Assembly: GCA_032191485.1 (NCBI GenBank)
Contig: JAVDOI010000010.1
Location: 9,568,194 to 9,632,193 of the forward strand
DNA length: 64,000 bases
Source: Leptoclinus maculatus
Lineage: Eukaryota > Chordata > Actinopteri > Perciformes > Stichaeidae
Direction: 5' to 3'
Shown here: piece by piece, positions 1 through 13,200 of the stretch
Layout: each line of letters starts with the position of its first letter
Numbering within the stretch: position 1 is the stretch's first letter
Notes under the pieces: generated by a model
Database searches by the model: none
Told to the model about the DNA's origin: nothing
The model's input: only the letters and a program-made list of their open reading frames with translations
Made by a program: the position numbers and the translations under genes

Positions 1-1038
1 AATTCTTCAGATTCTTGTTTTTTTATTGAAAATTGTTCATTTTCAATGAGGAAGTGATAAAAATAGAATCTGTACTTTTGTTGTAAATACAATAGTAATA
101 TTACTAAAACATGCTCTCGAATGATCAATTGTACCTCCACATGTGGATACATTTTGAAACAGGTGTCTCCTATTAATGTTTTTCCTGCTTCCCTCTAGAC
201 ATGCAGGTTTTATTTGTCCAGGTTTTGAGATATGACATTTAAAATGACATTTAAAGATTTTTAACAATAACATTTGTGATTTTTAAACAGTTTCATTGGA
301 ACTACTGTCTGCAAAAGAAATAGTCCCTATAGCGTGTGTTGTGTGGATTATCCAGGGTAACCGGGACGTTGTTTCTGGAGTAAGTCATTGTATTGGAAGC
401 AAAAATCTCTGAGACGGATATTTTAAACCCTTAGCCAATAAAACCGAAACTGTCTGCATGAGGTGAGTGAGAATATGTAACTGTTTTTTGCCATTTTTCT
501 GTTTGCTGCTGCCTTTAATTGAACCATATTCAAGGATATTAATCAATTCCCTGCATTTCTGCATTTTACTACTGTATTTTATTTCTTACACTGCTTTTTA
601 GTGTTTTAATGACTGTTTTTAATGTTTCAATGAATGTTCTTAATTGTTTTTAAATCTCCTTTTCTTTTGCCTTATGTTTTGATGCTTTTAATGGTTTTAT
701 GTGAAGCGCTTTGAATTACCTTGTTGTTGAAATATGCTATACAAATAAACTTGCCTTGCCTTTATGCTGTAAATGGCAGCCATTAACAGCTGTGAGGTTG
801 TTCAATAACATCACATTGAGCCATTTCATCCTCCTCCTTTGCCACATCTCAGGATTTCTGTGGTCATGTGACAAAGTAAACACGAAGATCATATTCATGC
901 TAATTTTTTTTAATGTTAAGTTTGGATGCTTTTATTACACATTATGTGGGAATCCCCCCGTCTTTATAACCTAACATAGATCCCATCTCATCCTTCCCAT
1001 CACTAATCATTCCATGTGTCACTCTCACCATCTCTCAG
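1..1038 (+). other. piezo2 intron (5' part outside the window)
   Basis: No exon-like ORF with splice sites was seen. It is AT-rich. The stretch 545-762 is a repeat tail, listed separately. Confidence 0.7.
545..762 (+). repeat. Interspersed repeat, 3'-tail type common in fish
   Basis: A T-rich stretch followed by gaagcgctttgaattacc and tgctatacaaataaacttg, which I recognise as a very common teleost repeat tail, probably from a LINE or a SINE mobilised by one. The family is not certain. Confidence 0.5.
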
Positions 1039-1212
1039 TGCCTTCACCGAGGCCACCACACTGTTTTCTCGCCAATCCACCCTGGAAGACCTGGATGCAA
1101 TGCCAGAGTGCATTCCCAAAACCAGCGAGCGAGCCAGGCCCAAACTGCGTAAGATGTCCGGCCTGGACGTGTCCACTTCGTCAATGGACAGCTGCAGCAG
1201 CTTCATGTCCAG
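1039..1212 (+). CDS. piezo2: piezo2 exon: cytoplasmic linker, possible cassette exon
   Basis: The first coding exon in the window. Its first base completes a codon begun in an upstream exon that is not visible. It encodes a Ser-rich disordered stretch containing LFSRQSTLEDLD and RPKLRKMSGLDVS. It ends with AG, which joins T at 2872 to make Ser. The acceptor is a pyrimidine-rich tract ending CTCTCAG and the donor is GTGCCT, a weak site. At 174 nt with phase 2 at both ends, it can be skipped without a frameshift. Confidence 0.85.
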
Positions 1213-4200
1213 GTGCCTGGTCTCTGCATCATCCATTTACAATGTCATTACACATCACGTGTTACTTCTCATTGTCACGGACATGAAGAAGATCATCACG
1301 CCTCTTGACTTCTGATTTATCAAAAGACTTCTCCAGATCATTGTTTGTTGATTTTTGAAGTCAGCAGAATCATTGCGGTTTTTTTCAACCCTGTTTATTA
1401 CATTCTGTCAAAAAATGCATGTAACTTTTCATTTTGAAATAGAAGTTTTTCCCCCAATAACGATGATATGAAAAGCAATTTTACAGCTCTTGGATTGTTT
1501 CTTTTCAGCAATTGCCTGTGTGTAATTTAGGATTGGAACACCACTTTTCTTATTTCAGTGATCATTGAGACATACAGTATTCATACAACAACAACAAAAA
1601 CACTTTACTTTAATTATTTAGTTGTAAGCAGATATAGGTGATTATTACTGTATTTGTCAACAACCGTAACAAAATAGATAGAAAAGTGCCCTCCGTAGAG
1701 TGCAGATCTCTTCCAGGTGTGTCTGCAACGACCACTGCTGTAATGTTTGATTGAATCAATACAAACTACAATTGCCTAGTCTAGACTGCAAGCGTATCAG
1801 GCGTGTTTTTTACACTTGCACGTCTCAAGCAAGAGATACGCTGTCATTTTAATCTATGCAGCTGTCTGCACCTGCTCCAGGCAGCTAAACTGCAGTTCAC
1901 CGTGTAACGGTTCATGCTGACTGATTAATGCTTCCTCTGAACAGAAACCGTCAATCCTGCTGTGTGTTTAGTTCTGTTAACTGTTTGCTCTGTTAGCCAA
2001 ACACACTGCAGTACTTCCACCGACTGCTAACAACTAAATAGCTCTCCTCCTACCGACGTGAGAAGATACAGTGCTCGGTTTAGTTTGTTATTTGCTAAGC
2101 GATAGTTATACATACATATATATATACACAGGCTACATGCAATTGTCTTAAGAAATCAAGACGGGAACAATTTTAATCCAGAGCGAAAAAAACAAGAGTC
2201 CAAACTGAGGATTGCGGCCCTCACTACCGGCCGGTTGGAAAAGTGAGGAGTCAGCAGTCAACAATGGTTAAAACAGTCAATAAAACATGTGGTCATTTAA
2301 ATATGTTTTTAAAAAGTGTTAATCACTCTAACCATGAGAGGATCTTGAGCATACAGTCATAAATGAGCACAAAAGAAATAAGCTGATGGGTCCAGTAGTA
2401 TGCCAGATTGGCTGTGGACAGATGTGGACAAAAAACACACACAAGGCAGAATACATAGTTAATATAGTATTCTAAAATACAGAAATAATATAAAATATGT
2501 CTTTATAGGTGATGTTATACTTGTTACAAATATTGTTCACTAAAAACACTTAAAATTGTCATATCAGATTATAACTAAATTATAGATTATTAAATGTTTT
2601 TTATGTTCTTATAAATGTTCTCCTTTTCAGAAAAAGAAAATAGTGGATAGTTAGAAATGAAAAGGCTTTAATTAATATTGGTTGGTACGTTATAATCAGT
2701 ACACCTGGCCCCTGCTGAGGATGTGCAACTGAGCAGATATATATTTTTCATTTATTCTGTGTAAATTAGGTGGCTGATTCTATTTCAAACATCCAGTTTT
2801 TTTTATTTCCATGTGAACGGATAGACTTGAGCGTAGATTGACACAATCCCTGCTGCTTTTGTCCCCTGCAGTGAGGCGACCCAGTGCGTCACGCTCTACT
2901 CCAGACAGGGCACCACAGACACCATAGAAGAAGTGGAGGATGAGCAGGATCAAGGGGAAGACAAACGGCAGCAGCAGGTTCCCTGGGAATCCCAACAGCT
3001 AGATGAGAGTGAGGGGGCCGAGGGCAGTGGCTGGAGTGATGCAGAACCCAAGGACAAAGAGGAGGAGGAGGAGGGTGAGGAGGGTGAGGGCCAGGAGGGA
3101 CTGGAGGGTGAGGAGGTACCAAGAGACCAGAACAGAGAAGAGAGAGAAGAGGCTCCCTGGGAATCTTTAGGCCCAGATGAGGGCCCCTCTCTCAGGCTGG
3201 TGGAGACAGAATCTGCCCCTTTTGCCCAGGAGAAGGACTTCACCACTGAGAGTGAGGATGGAGGAGAACAGCAGGACTTCATGCAGACAGAGGACCGAGT
3301 AGGGCTGGTCTACACTCCCGATACAGATGCTTCTAAAACGTTTGACGCTGACGTGCCTCCCAGTTACAGCAAGGCCGTCAGCTTCGACCGTCTGGAAGTT
3401 AGCGATGACGAGAGTGACATGGATAGGAAGAGGCGCATGGTGATGACCTCTGACAGCCACTCAGACAGCAGGTCAGACATCATGTTGCCCTCCATGACCA
3501 CTGAGCTGACCGCCAGCGAACTGCTGCTCAACAAGTAAGTCCAAAAACAACATAAAACCTGTTCACCATGAAGCCTCACAGGAATCATCTTTTTCATTTT
3601 AGAAATAGCATCTAGTTTGTCCTGTAAGTTGTAAGTTTGTGTCGTCCATAGGTCTTGGTATTGACCTATACACGAGTACTTTTCTGAAGTATTTCTGTAT
3701 CACTGAATACCAAAAACTTTCCATTGAATGCTTAATCCAACACGCACAGACTGAAAGTGTCATTCTGAGTCATTTTGCATCTCTTTTTGGTCATGTTGTG
3801 TCTCTTTGTGGCCCTTCACACCATGCATCAAAATGTGTTTTGGGTGATCGAATTGCATTCGAATCATGTTTGACCACATGAAAGTAAACGTGTAAATGCG
3901 CCCAAAACACATTGAGGATGGATTGTGATCCAATCGACAAACCACCTCCGGGGTGGTCAGAGACGCATTGTGACCACATTGAAGACGAGTGTGAATGCAA
4001 TCGCGTTTTTAATGCACATACAACAACTACGAGCTCTGAGGCTTTGGTTGTAATATTCTAAACTTGTGTGTGTGTGTTTCAAACCGAGTTATCAGATCTC
4101 AATAGATGTCATTGTAAATTCTGGAGACACATATTAATAACAGGTGTAAATGCAGGTTGAATCATATCTAGATACAATCTGGACATGATCTATAATATTT

Positions 4201-7200
4201 GTGGTATATTTGTGTCTCTTTGTTGCCTTTGTGTGTCATTTTGTGGTCATTCTGCATCTGTGTATAGTTGTTTTGTGTCTTTTTGAAGTCATGTGGTTGT
4301 TTTTTATGTGTCTTTGTGTTCTTTTTGTATCTCTTTGTAGTTGTCTGTGTGTCTTTAAGTGGCATTTTACCAGTGAAGCCCAGGGGGCCCGTTCAGTAAT
4401 CCACCCATGATTGCAGGCATTTTTGTGAATCAAGAATAACCCAGATGAACCCAGATATTTAGTTTCTGTAATCTTTTAGATTCCGAAAAAAAAATCAAAC
4501 ACCAAATCAATCCATCTCTTTATGTCTGTTTAGGATGTTTTATGATGAGGAGCTGGAGCAGTCCGATAAATTCTACCAAAAACAGCCTCTGATCCTCCAG
4601 CTCTGCTACGCCATCTACAACATGCTGGTGGCCAACTCAGAGACGGTGTGCTACCTGGTCATCATCATCAACCACATGGTATCGGCCTCCTGCATCTCCC
4701 TGGTCCTTCCCACCACCATCTTCCTCTGGGCCATGCTGTCAGTTCCCCGGCCCAGCAAACGCTACTGGATGACTGCCATTGTCTACACTGAGGTACAGTC
4801 AGATAGGGATGGAAATGTTCTATTAGTATAGTTATAGTCTAAGAGTAAGAATTCACTTATTGGGTTTCTATTATGTTTCATTGGAAAACCTCCTGACAGC
4901 TTCACTGACACACGCTTTGTTTCCCCTCCAGGTCACCATCGTCATCAAGTACTTCTTCCAGTTTCCCTTCCCCTTCAACAAGGACCCTTTAGATAAGAAT
5001 AAACCATATCATCCTCCCAACATCATTGGAGTGGAGAAGAAAGATGGCTACGTCCACTACGACCTGGTCCAATTACTGGCTCTCTTCTTCCACAGATCCA
5101 TTCTGAAGGTTGCTGCAAACACAGAATATTTGGACAATGTTAACCTGAATATGTGCATCATAGTAAATGATAAAAATGGTGATATTATACATTTTTCTAA
5201 TTGTCAACCAACACGGAACATTGTAGTTTATCATTAGTCAATCCCACATACTCAGTCTTATAAAAAAAAAAAATAATTCACCAGAGCAACAAATGTATTA
5301 GCGGCCGAAAATAGTCCATTATTGTGAAACAACAGCGACGCGATAATCTTGGCCAATCATTTTGTTGTTTTCACTATTTTTCTATATGAAAAATATTATA
5401 TTAAACACAAGGGGATCAATGAGCTAAAAAAACAAACATGACTTTATGATCAGTCGATGAAAGGCAAGACTTAATCAATCAGATTTGACTATGTAAATTC
5501 TTAGTTGGGGACAATAGTATTTAGTGATATTTACAAAAACCTACAGTGCCCAGCTGTTTTTATTTATTTAAAATTTCAAATATTTAGTTTAAAAAAAAAA
5601 GAAAAAGGAAACTAGGTATTTTAGACTACTTTTAAAGATGTACGTCTTCAGTAGAAAACAATGAGTTTGGGGATGAGGGCCACAGAACCGTTGGGGAAGT
5701 TGGAAAGTGTTGTGAGAAGGTCTCACAAATTGTTGGTTGTGGTCTTTCTATGGGATTTGTTTGCAAAAAGAAAGAAAAAAGCTAGAATATTGTCTGCTTT
5801 ATCTGTTAAACATAAGCAGGCTCTTTGTGCTTCCCATAGATATAACTGTGCTGTATAGGCTTCCCTTGAAAGGAATTGACAAATAATAAGCCGGCACCCT
5901 TCAGGGCTCCAATGTCGGCTTATTTATTACACTTAGGAGACATTTCGAGCACAACTGCTCTTCACCAGACTAAAGTTGACAGTGTACGGCGCCATCTTAA
6001 ATATACACATGCTACAGTTATATGATGCAATCATGTGTGTCTGAAATGACAAAAGCATTCATTGCGTAGACAAAACACAGAGGCACCTCTTCAGTGTTTT
6101 CACTTACTTTATGATGAACTACAAGCCTGGCGGTGGCCTCTTAATATTTCTGTGTGTATATGTGTATATATATATATACACAATGTGTTTTGACTATGCA
6201 ATGTATGCTTTCTCTATGTCACTTCAGACAGTTCATGTGTGATTGCATCATGTGACTCTGTCAGGTTCATATCTAAGATGGCACCTTGCACGGCAGTCAT
6301 GGAGGATTAGCTTTTAGCAACACGAGCTGGCTGATATTCAATCTTAAATAAAAGGCCACTATTGACCCAATTTAGATGTATTGAATCTTGTCAGAACATT
6401 TCTCTCCATCTGTTTCTCACAGTCTTCCTTCTTTCTCAACAAATGAAAGAAACTCTGTAACTGTGATTGTTTTGGGATGTACCGTGGCATGTTTGAATGC
6501 AACTGCACTCCCTGTACCAGACCCTCAATTAATCTGGGCATAAAAGATGACACAGCCTTTTTCCTCTTCTTTTCATTTCCAGTGCCACGGTCTTTGGGAC
6601 GATGACGAACCCAAAGAGAAGAGAGCGCTCTCTCGTCACAGCGAGTCGGAGGACGAGGGGAAAGACAAGGAGAGTGAGATGGGGTCTGAACACGCCTCCT
6701 CACTGATGAGTGAGACGAGAGGCTCCACTCACACCTTGAGATCCTTAAACTTTGGGACCTCCATTGATTCAGGACATGTCCAGGTGCACTACTCGCAACA
6801 GCAGACCTACCAGCGTCGCAAGACCTCCAGCGGAGGCTCACACATTTCTCACCGATCACTCCACTCTTCTGCAAGGTCCAAGAGAGGTGAGGATCTTTGT
6901 CTATTGTCTATTTCATACTACTAACTAGAAAACATGAGGCTGAATGTGGGACAGTTAACACTTCCCTTAAAAATAGCCCTGAGGGTGATGTGTCATTTTG
7001 CAGTAAGCATAACTGTTACTCTTCTAACAATAATAATCATAACAACAATAAATAGAAGGAATCATCTTACACAAACATGTCTTGTGGTCTCTAGTCTTCA
7101 CCCTTGGATTAAGTTTTTGTGTTTATGGATCTTAGGCTTTATCAGTGACTCAACGCCTCGTCATGGCTCATTTGCAGCTCGAAATGTAAATTGTTTCCAC

Positions 7201-10200
7201 AGGAAGTACGACTTCCCACAACAGCAGCCACAAGGACGGCAGCGAGGCCAGCGTCCATCAGAAGACCCGCAAGCAGATGATCATGGAGAAGCTGAGGGAG
7301 CAGCTCCTCAAGGGAAAAGCTTTCATCATAAAGTGGTACAATGAAGCACAGCTGGTTCACAAAAGTTGTTTCTTTTGTCTCCACCCACGGCTGCTTACTG
7401 GCCAACAGTCCTCACTGTAATTATACAAGAAAGTTTGTAACTTTATGAGGGCAGTGATGAGAACTGTGCTCAGCAAGTATTCTGCACGAATAATGGAAAA
7501 TCATATCAGTGAGACAGCAGCTAAAACCTTTCAAAGGTCTAAATTTAGACCTTTAATTACAGCATTCCCGTTAGACCAGTCAGTGTAATTTTGGTAAGTG
7601 CTGCAACAGACGATCAAAATATGTTACTGTTCTAAATGCAATCACAAGCGGTTTCTGAGATATTACGTCTGCAGCAGTAGTTGAAACACATAGATAAAAT
7701 ACTTATATTGCTTTTGTTTTCTCTCAAAATAAGACCAGTGGTGTCTGACATGTATTTATTTAACCTTTTAAACCTGTCCTGGCCAAGACAGGCAGCATTA
7801 ACGATGAGTTACATACAACATCAGACAAAATATGCAATAAAATCCTAATTAATCGAATTAAATAACCACAAATAGCATTTCTAATATGATAAGATTACTC
7901 CTAAAAATGTGCCATAGGCTTTTGTGAGCCAATGCGAATAACTAAGGATAAACCAAAATCATAGATTTGTGAATATTTTGCACGACTCCTATGACAGGCC
8001 TGGTCTACTGGGAAATAGTTTTTGTACCTAATTTCAAAATATGAGAAAACTGGTGAATGCAGCGAGTTCTCCTAAATCATTCTAACAAGCCACTTAAAAG
8101 ATGAATCTGTTCTACGAGGGGTTCTTGCGTGAGGCCCAATGTTTTTTTTTATTTCTTCATAGGTTCATGGAGATCTACCTTCCCATAAGGCAGTTCTTCT
8201 ATAACTTGATCCACCCAGAGTACAGCGCAGTCACAGACGTCTATGTGCTGATGTTCCTCGCTGACACAGTTGACTTCATCATCATTGTGTTTGGATTCTG
8301 GGCGTTTGGTGTAAGTTTTAGAATCAGATTTAAATCCATTAACAAAATCACTTCTGATAAAGTTAACATTTAGTTTCATCCCTTCTAGAAACACTCGGCT
8401 GCAGACATCACATCGTCCCTGTCAGAGGATCAGGTGCCGGGACCTTTCTTGGTCATGGTCCTGATCCAGTTTGGGACCATGATAGTAGACCGGGCCCTCT
8501 ACCTCAGAAAGTCTGTCATGGGAAAAGTTGTCTTCCAGGTCATCCTGGTCTTTGGCATCCACTTCTGGATGTTCTTTATCCTACCAGGAGTCACAGAAAA
8601 GTAAGAAGTCAATCCTCCGTCATATTAGATATGATTTGTATTTAATCCCAAGTCATTAAGTGTCCTGATTAATGTTCAATATTCTGAGGTACTTTGGTGA
8701 CAATATCCTTGGTTTAAAATATAGCTTAGTGTCTGTGGTGTATGCTTTTCATCTCTCTTGTATGTCTGTTACTATTCAAATAAAGAAAAACATCTCAAAT
8801 TGTTTGATTCTGAATGTTTTACAGCTGAAAGGAATTTGTTCAGTCCTACTTTTCTTTGCAATCGCGTTTTTTTGTTTACAAAGCCTTGAAAAAAACTGAA
8901 TATTTGAGTCTTTGTGCTGTCTATAAATGAAAAAAAAGATCCAGACTACTTAAATTTTACAAACTGTTTTGCTTCTCTGTCCCTCGTAGGCGTTTCAACA
9001 CGAACACAGTCGCTCAGATGTGGTATTTTGTCAAGTGCTTCTACTTCGGGCTGTCAGCCTATCAGATCCGCTGTGGTTATCCCACCCGCGTTTTGGGAAA
9101 CTTCCTCACCAAAAGCCACAATTATGTCAACCTCTTCCTGTTTCAAGGGTGAGTTACTCCGGGAATGTATCATTTCTTCCAGCTGGGCAAACAGGTCCAA
9201 GGCTCCCGTCGTGTCGGAGGTCGACAACTAGCTGAACTTGCAAGAATGGAAGGAGACAGACAGGATTACACCTGGAGTTGTTTGTTTCAAAAATGTGGAA
9301 ACAAGATATTTATTTAGGGTCTTTTGGGAATGTTTCATTGTATATTTCAGTATTTAAGTCTTTAATGTCACTTCAAGCTAAAATACTGAACATTTGCTGT
9401 TTCCAGCTTCTCAAATGTGAATATCTTGAATTTTGGTCAGTTACTGAGGTAAAACAACCAATTTATAGACTTCACCGAGAGCTCTGTACACTTCTGATGA
9501 GCATTGCCAATTTTCTAACATTTAATTGATTAATAGATAATAAAAATCAATCATGAGTTGCAACCCTAGTCATACCAGTCTATGTTTTTTTTATGCTTAC
9601 TATTAATTTAATGTACAACGACACCTCCAGTTACTAGATTCTCCAGTACTAGCTTCTGTTAGAGTAAAAGGTAACTTTAATATATTATTTTATGGTTTTA
9701 CGAACACCACAGACAGACGATTGAGTTTTCCACCAGTTTTAACCAACTTCTCCAGACTGTATGTGCACTAGAGGTCTGGCTATGTTCGAGTTTGTCCTTT
9801 ACTTAACCAAAAGTATCAATACATCAATGTAAAATACTCCATTTCAAGTAAAAATCCTACTATTAGCAGCAAAATGTAGTCGAAGTAACTCGTTCAAAAT
9901 ACTTTGTATACAGTTTGTTATAGAGAGACGCCAGATATATCTGAGGGGTCGTGAGATAATTATTGGGAGTATTATCCACTGTGTAAAATCTTTGTCTTAA
10001 AAGTAACTAATTAAAGCTGTCAAATAAATGTAGTGGAGTAAAAAGTACAATATTTCCTTGTGAGATTTATGTTAGTGGAGTAAAAGTATGAAGTAGCATA
10101 TATGGAAATACTCATGTAAAGTACAAGTACCTCAAAATTCTACTGAAGTACATCAATGTACTTAGTTACTTTCCACCACTAGATATTAATGTAAAAACGT

Positions 10201-13200
10201 GGTCGTGGTCGCCAACAACTTTCAGTGCTGTCCAGTCATATTACTCTTAAATCATTTTAATTGAGATCATTTATTGTTGTTTTGGTCTTTTAGTGGAACC
10301 ACCCCAAAAAACACTATACAGAATATAAGTGCTCCTGAACACACAAAATGTTTTTACTATTGTTGGCACTAAATCATTATGTCAAAACATGTATAGCAAT
10401 GACCACAACCGTGGGTGAGAGCCATTGCTTATTATGCCTTATGTCTTACTCTTGTACAAAATGAACAAATTCCTGAGGGTGATTTTCTGATTAAAAATAC
10501 TGAATCAGATTTTATTTTCTTCAGAAATTTTGTCTAAATAACTATGATTTGTCTGTTGTTTGTAGTTTCCGTCTGGTGCCGTTCCTAACAGAGCTGCGAG
10601 CCGTGATGGACTGGGTTTGGACCGACACCTCGCTGTCTCTGTCCAGCTGGATCTGCGTGGAGGACATCTATGCGCACATCTTCATCCTCAAATGCTGGAG
10701 AGAGTCTGAGAAGGTGTTTATCATTGGGGCTTCAGTGTACTGAGAGAAAGTGAATCGCTTTCAGAGCCAAACGTCTGCCATGTTGGAATTCATGCTGAAA
10801 TTAGCTTTTGTGGAAGTGGATCTTTTATTTTTTTTAAATTTGAACATCAGTTGGGCTGTCACTTTCTGCACTGAGCTGTATATTAGTTAACAAAGATATA
10901 TTTGTTCTGTGGTGCATAATATTCCCAAAAGTGCAGTAAAATATGTTTATTCTATGCCTCACTAAAGTAAATAATGCACTCTTGCAGTCCTTCCTGGCTC
11001 AGTCTGCAAGTACCTCCTCTCCTGAAAGTTTTTTTTTTTCCATCTTTACTTTTTAATCCTGGTCCAATTAATTGCCTAATTCAAATGGATTTACAAAAAG
11101 TAATCCAGGCATAGAAAACAAGTAGCCATTACCATTGCATCAGGTCTGCACAGCTGTTCTGCCTTGTATCCAGGTCAAATATAACATCTCACTGTCCTTT
11201 ATCGCATCCTTCCGCAGAGGTATCCCCAGCCACGAGGCCAGAAGAAGAAGAAGGTGGTGAAGTACGGGATGGGAGGGATGATCATCGTGCTGCTGATCTG
11301 TATCGTCTGGTTCCCGCTGCTCTTCATGTCCCTTGTTAAGTCTGTAGCCGGAGTCTCCAACCCACCGGTGGATGTGTCGTTTGAAATCACCCTGGCTGGC
11401 TTTCAGGTGGGAACACAGTTTTCTTTTATCAAATGATTTGAGCCAAAACAAGCTTTGCCTTTACTGAGCTAAAATCCTTCTCAAATTAAATGAAATCCTG
11501 CCTCCTTTGAGAAGTAGATAAGATAGTAAATAAGTCTGTGATTCATTCTAAGGTAAGTCTGTATTTGAATGGCTTGAACCGTATTTTCTAAATTGTGTAA
11601 GTATTCTGGCTGCAGGGTTTAATGTTTGATTGTGTATCTGGGAAACACTCACAATTACTAAAAACAAACAAAACAATTTCTTCTTCTCACAGCCCATCTT
11701 CACCATGAGCGCTCAGCAAAAACAGCTGCAGGCTGTGACACTAATTGAATATAACAAGTTTGTGGCGGAATATAAGAAAGATGATGTAAGTATAAGAAAT
11801 ATAAAACAAATACAAGATGTCAGATGTTGTGTTTGTTGTTGTATAAGTCAATGCACTGGGTTTCTGCTCGAGCTCAACACAGTTCTTCATACGGGCTAAT
11901 TATCCGCTATACATTTAGACTTACAATAGTTCTGCTCAAGCACTCATAGCTCTCTTCTTCTTTTAGCATTAATCCCACAGTTTTTTACATGCTGTTCAGT
12001 TCTGCTTGCCTTTTCCTTGTTGAGTCGCCCAAATGCCTGCTCATGAGGGAATGTTGGGTCTCTGCTCACAAATATTAACTTGCTTATGTTTATCAGGTAA
12101 TGTTTATCATGTTTATACTCTTTAGACTTTGACAACCTGCTAATTAGCATCTTCTCGATAAATGAATCATTATATAATTATTATCCTTAAGCCCAAGGAG
12201 ATGCAACGAGACGCTTGCTTTTTTTCCTATCAACAGACCAAAAAAGGTTTTTCGTTTATTATCACATTAAGAAAAGCATCAAATTCTCACAATTGGGAAG
12301 CTGTAATCGGGGGACGCTGAGCATTTCTGCTCGAAAAACTTGATTGATTCATTGATTATTAAGATAGTTGCTGTTCTATTTTTCTGTCAGTCGTCTACTC
12401 AGTCTCTAAACTAACTTATTCTGCTCAAAGTAAACAAATGAAAATAAATATTTGGACAAATAGAAAAGTTATTAAAGTTCATCCTCTGAGGAACATGAAG
12501 GCCTGTACCAAATTGAATGCCAATCCACCCAATAGCTGTTGAGATATTTCACTCTGAACCGAAGTGGGAGACCGACCAACATTGCCCTGCGTAGAGTCAG
12601 ACACATTGCACCTTTTAAATAATGTTCCCACTATGTGATTTTTTTTTTTCTGCGGTTAGGACGCCTTGCAGTGGCTGGAGGGCTACTTGCCAGAGGACCT
12701 GCTCATTGCAGAGCTGAAAGGTAACTCCAACTCTCTGTGGACCATCAGTCCACCCAGCAGAAAGAACCTGATAGAGATGTTGGACTCTAGCGAGGACTTC
12801 TTCATCACTGTGTCCTGGTCCGTGCAAAGGTACACCTCCCTCATGTTGTCCATTCACCATGTCTGCATGTATCTTAACTATGTGACAAGGAAGTGGATGA
12901 ATTATGATCTATAGTAAGAGATAATCCCAAAGTACAACCACAAAAAGGGAAACGTGTAACTATAGTCGTGCACTGTTCACTGTATAGTCGCTTAACTTGT
13001 AGTACCAGGGCATGCCGAACATTTGGTTCATGGGATTACAAGACATTTCAAAATCCAGTAACTCACAATCAGGCGGTTCCGCAGGAATATGAAAAAAATC
13101 CCCCAGGATTATATTTCAGTCGTGAGCTGATGTGTTTTTTATAAGGGTCTACTTGCACAGACTGGTGTCTGGCCAAATCAATCAATCATATGCATATAAA

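Larger units (their letters stand above)
9149..10565 (+). other. piezo2 intron with two repeats
   Basis: A 1.4-kb intron between anchor-proximal exons. It holds two repeat fragments (9391-9569 and about 9795-10180) and no coding sequence. Confidence 0.75.

Noticed and set aside
7336..8162. A missing piezo2 exon between 7335 and 8163
   Set aside because: Splicing TG to G gives IIKW-FMEIY, which aligns without a gap to the family; no extra exon is needed.
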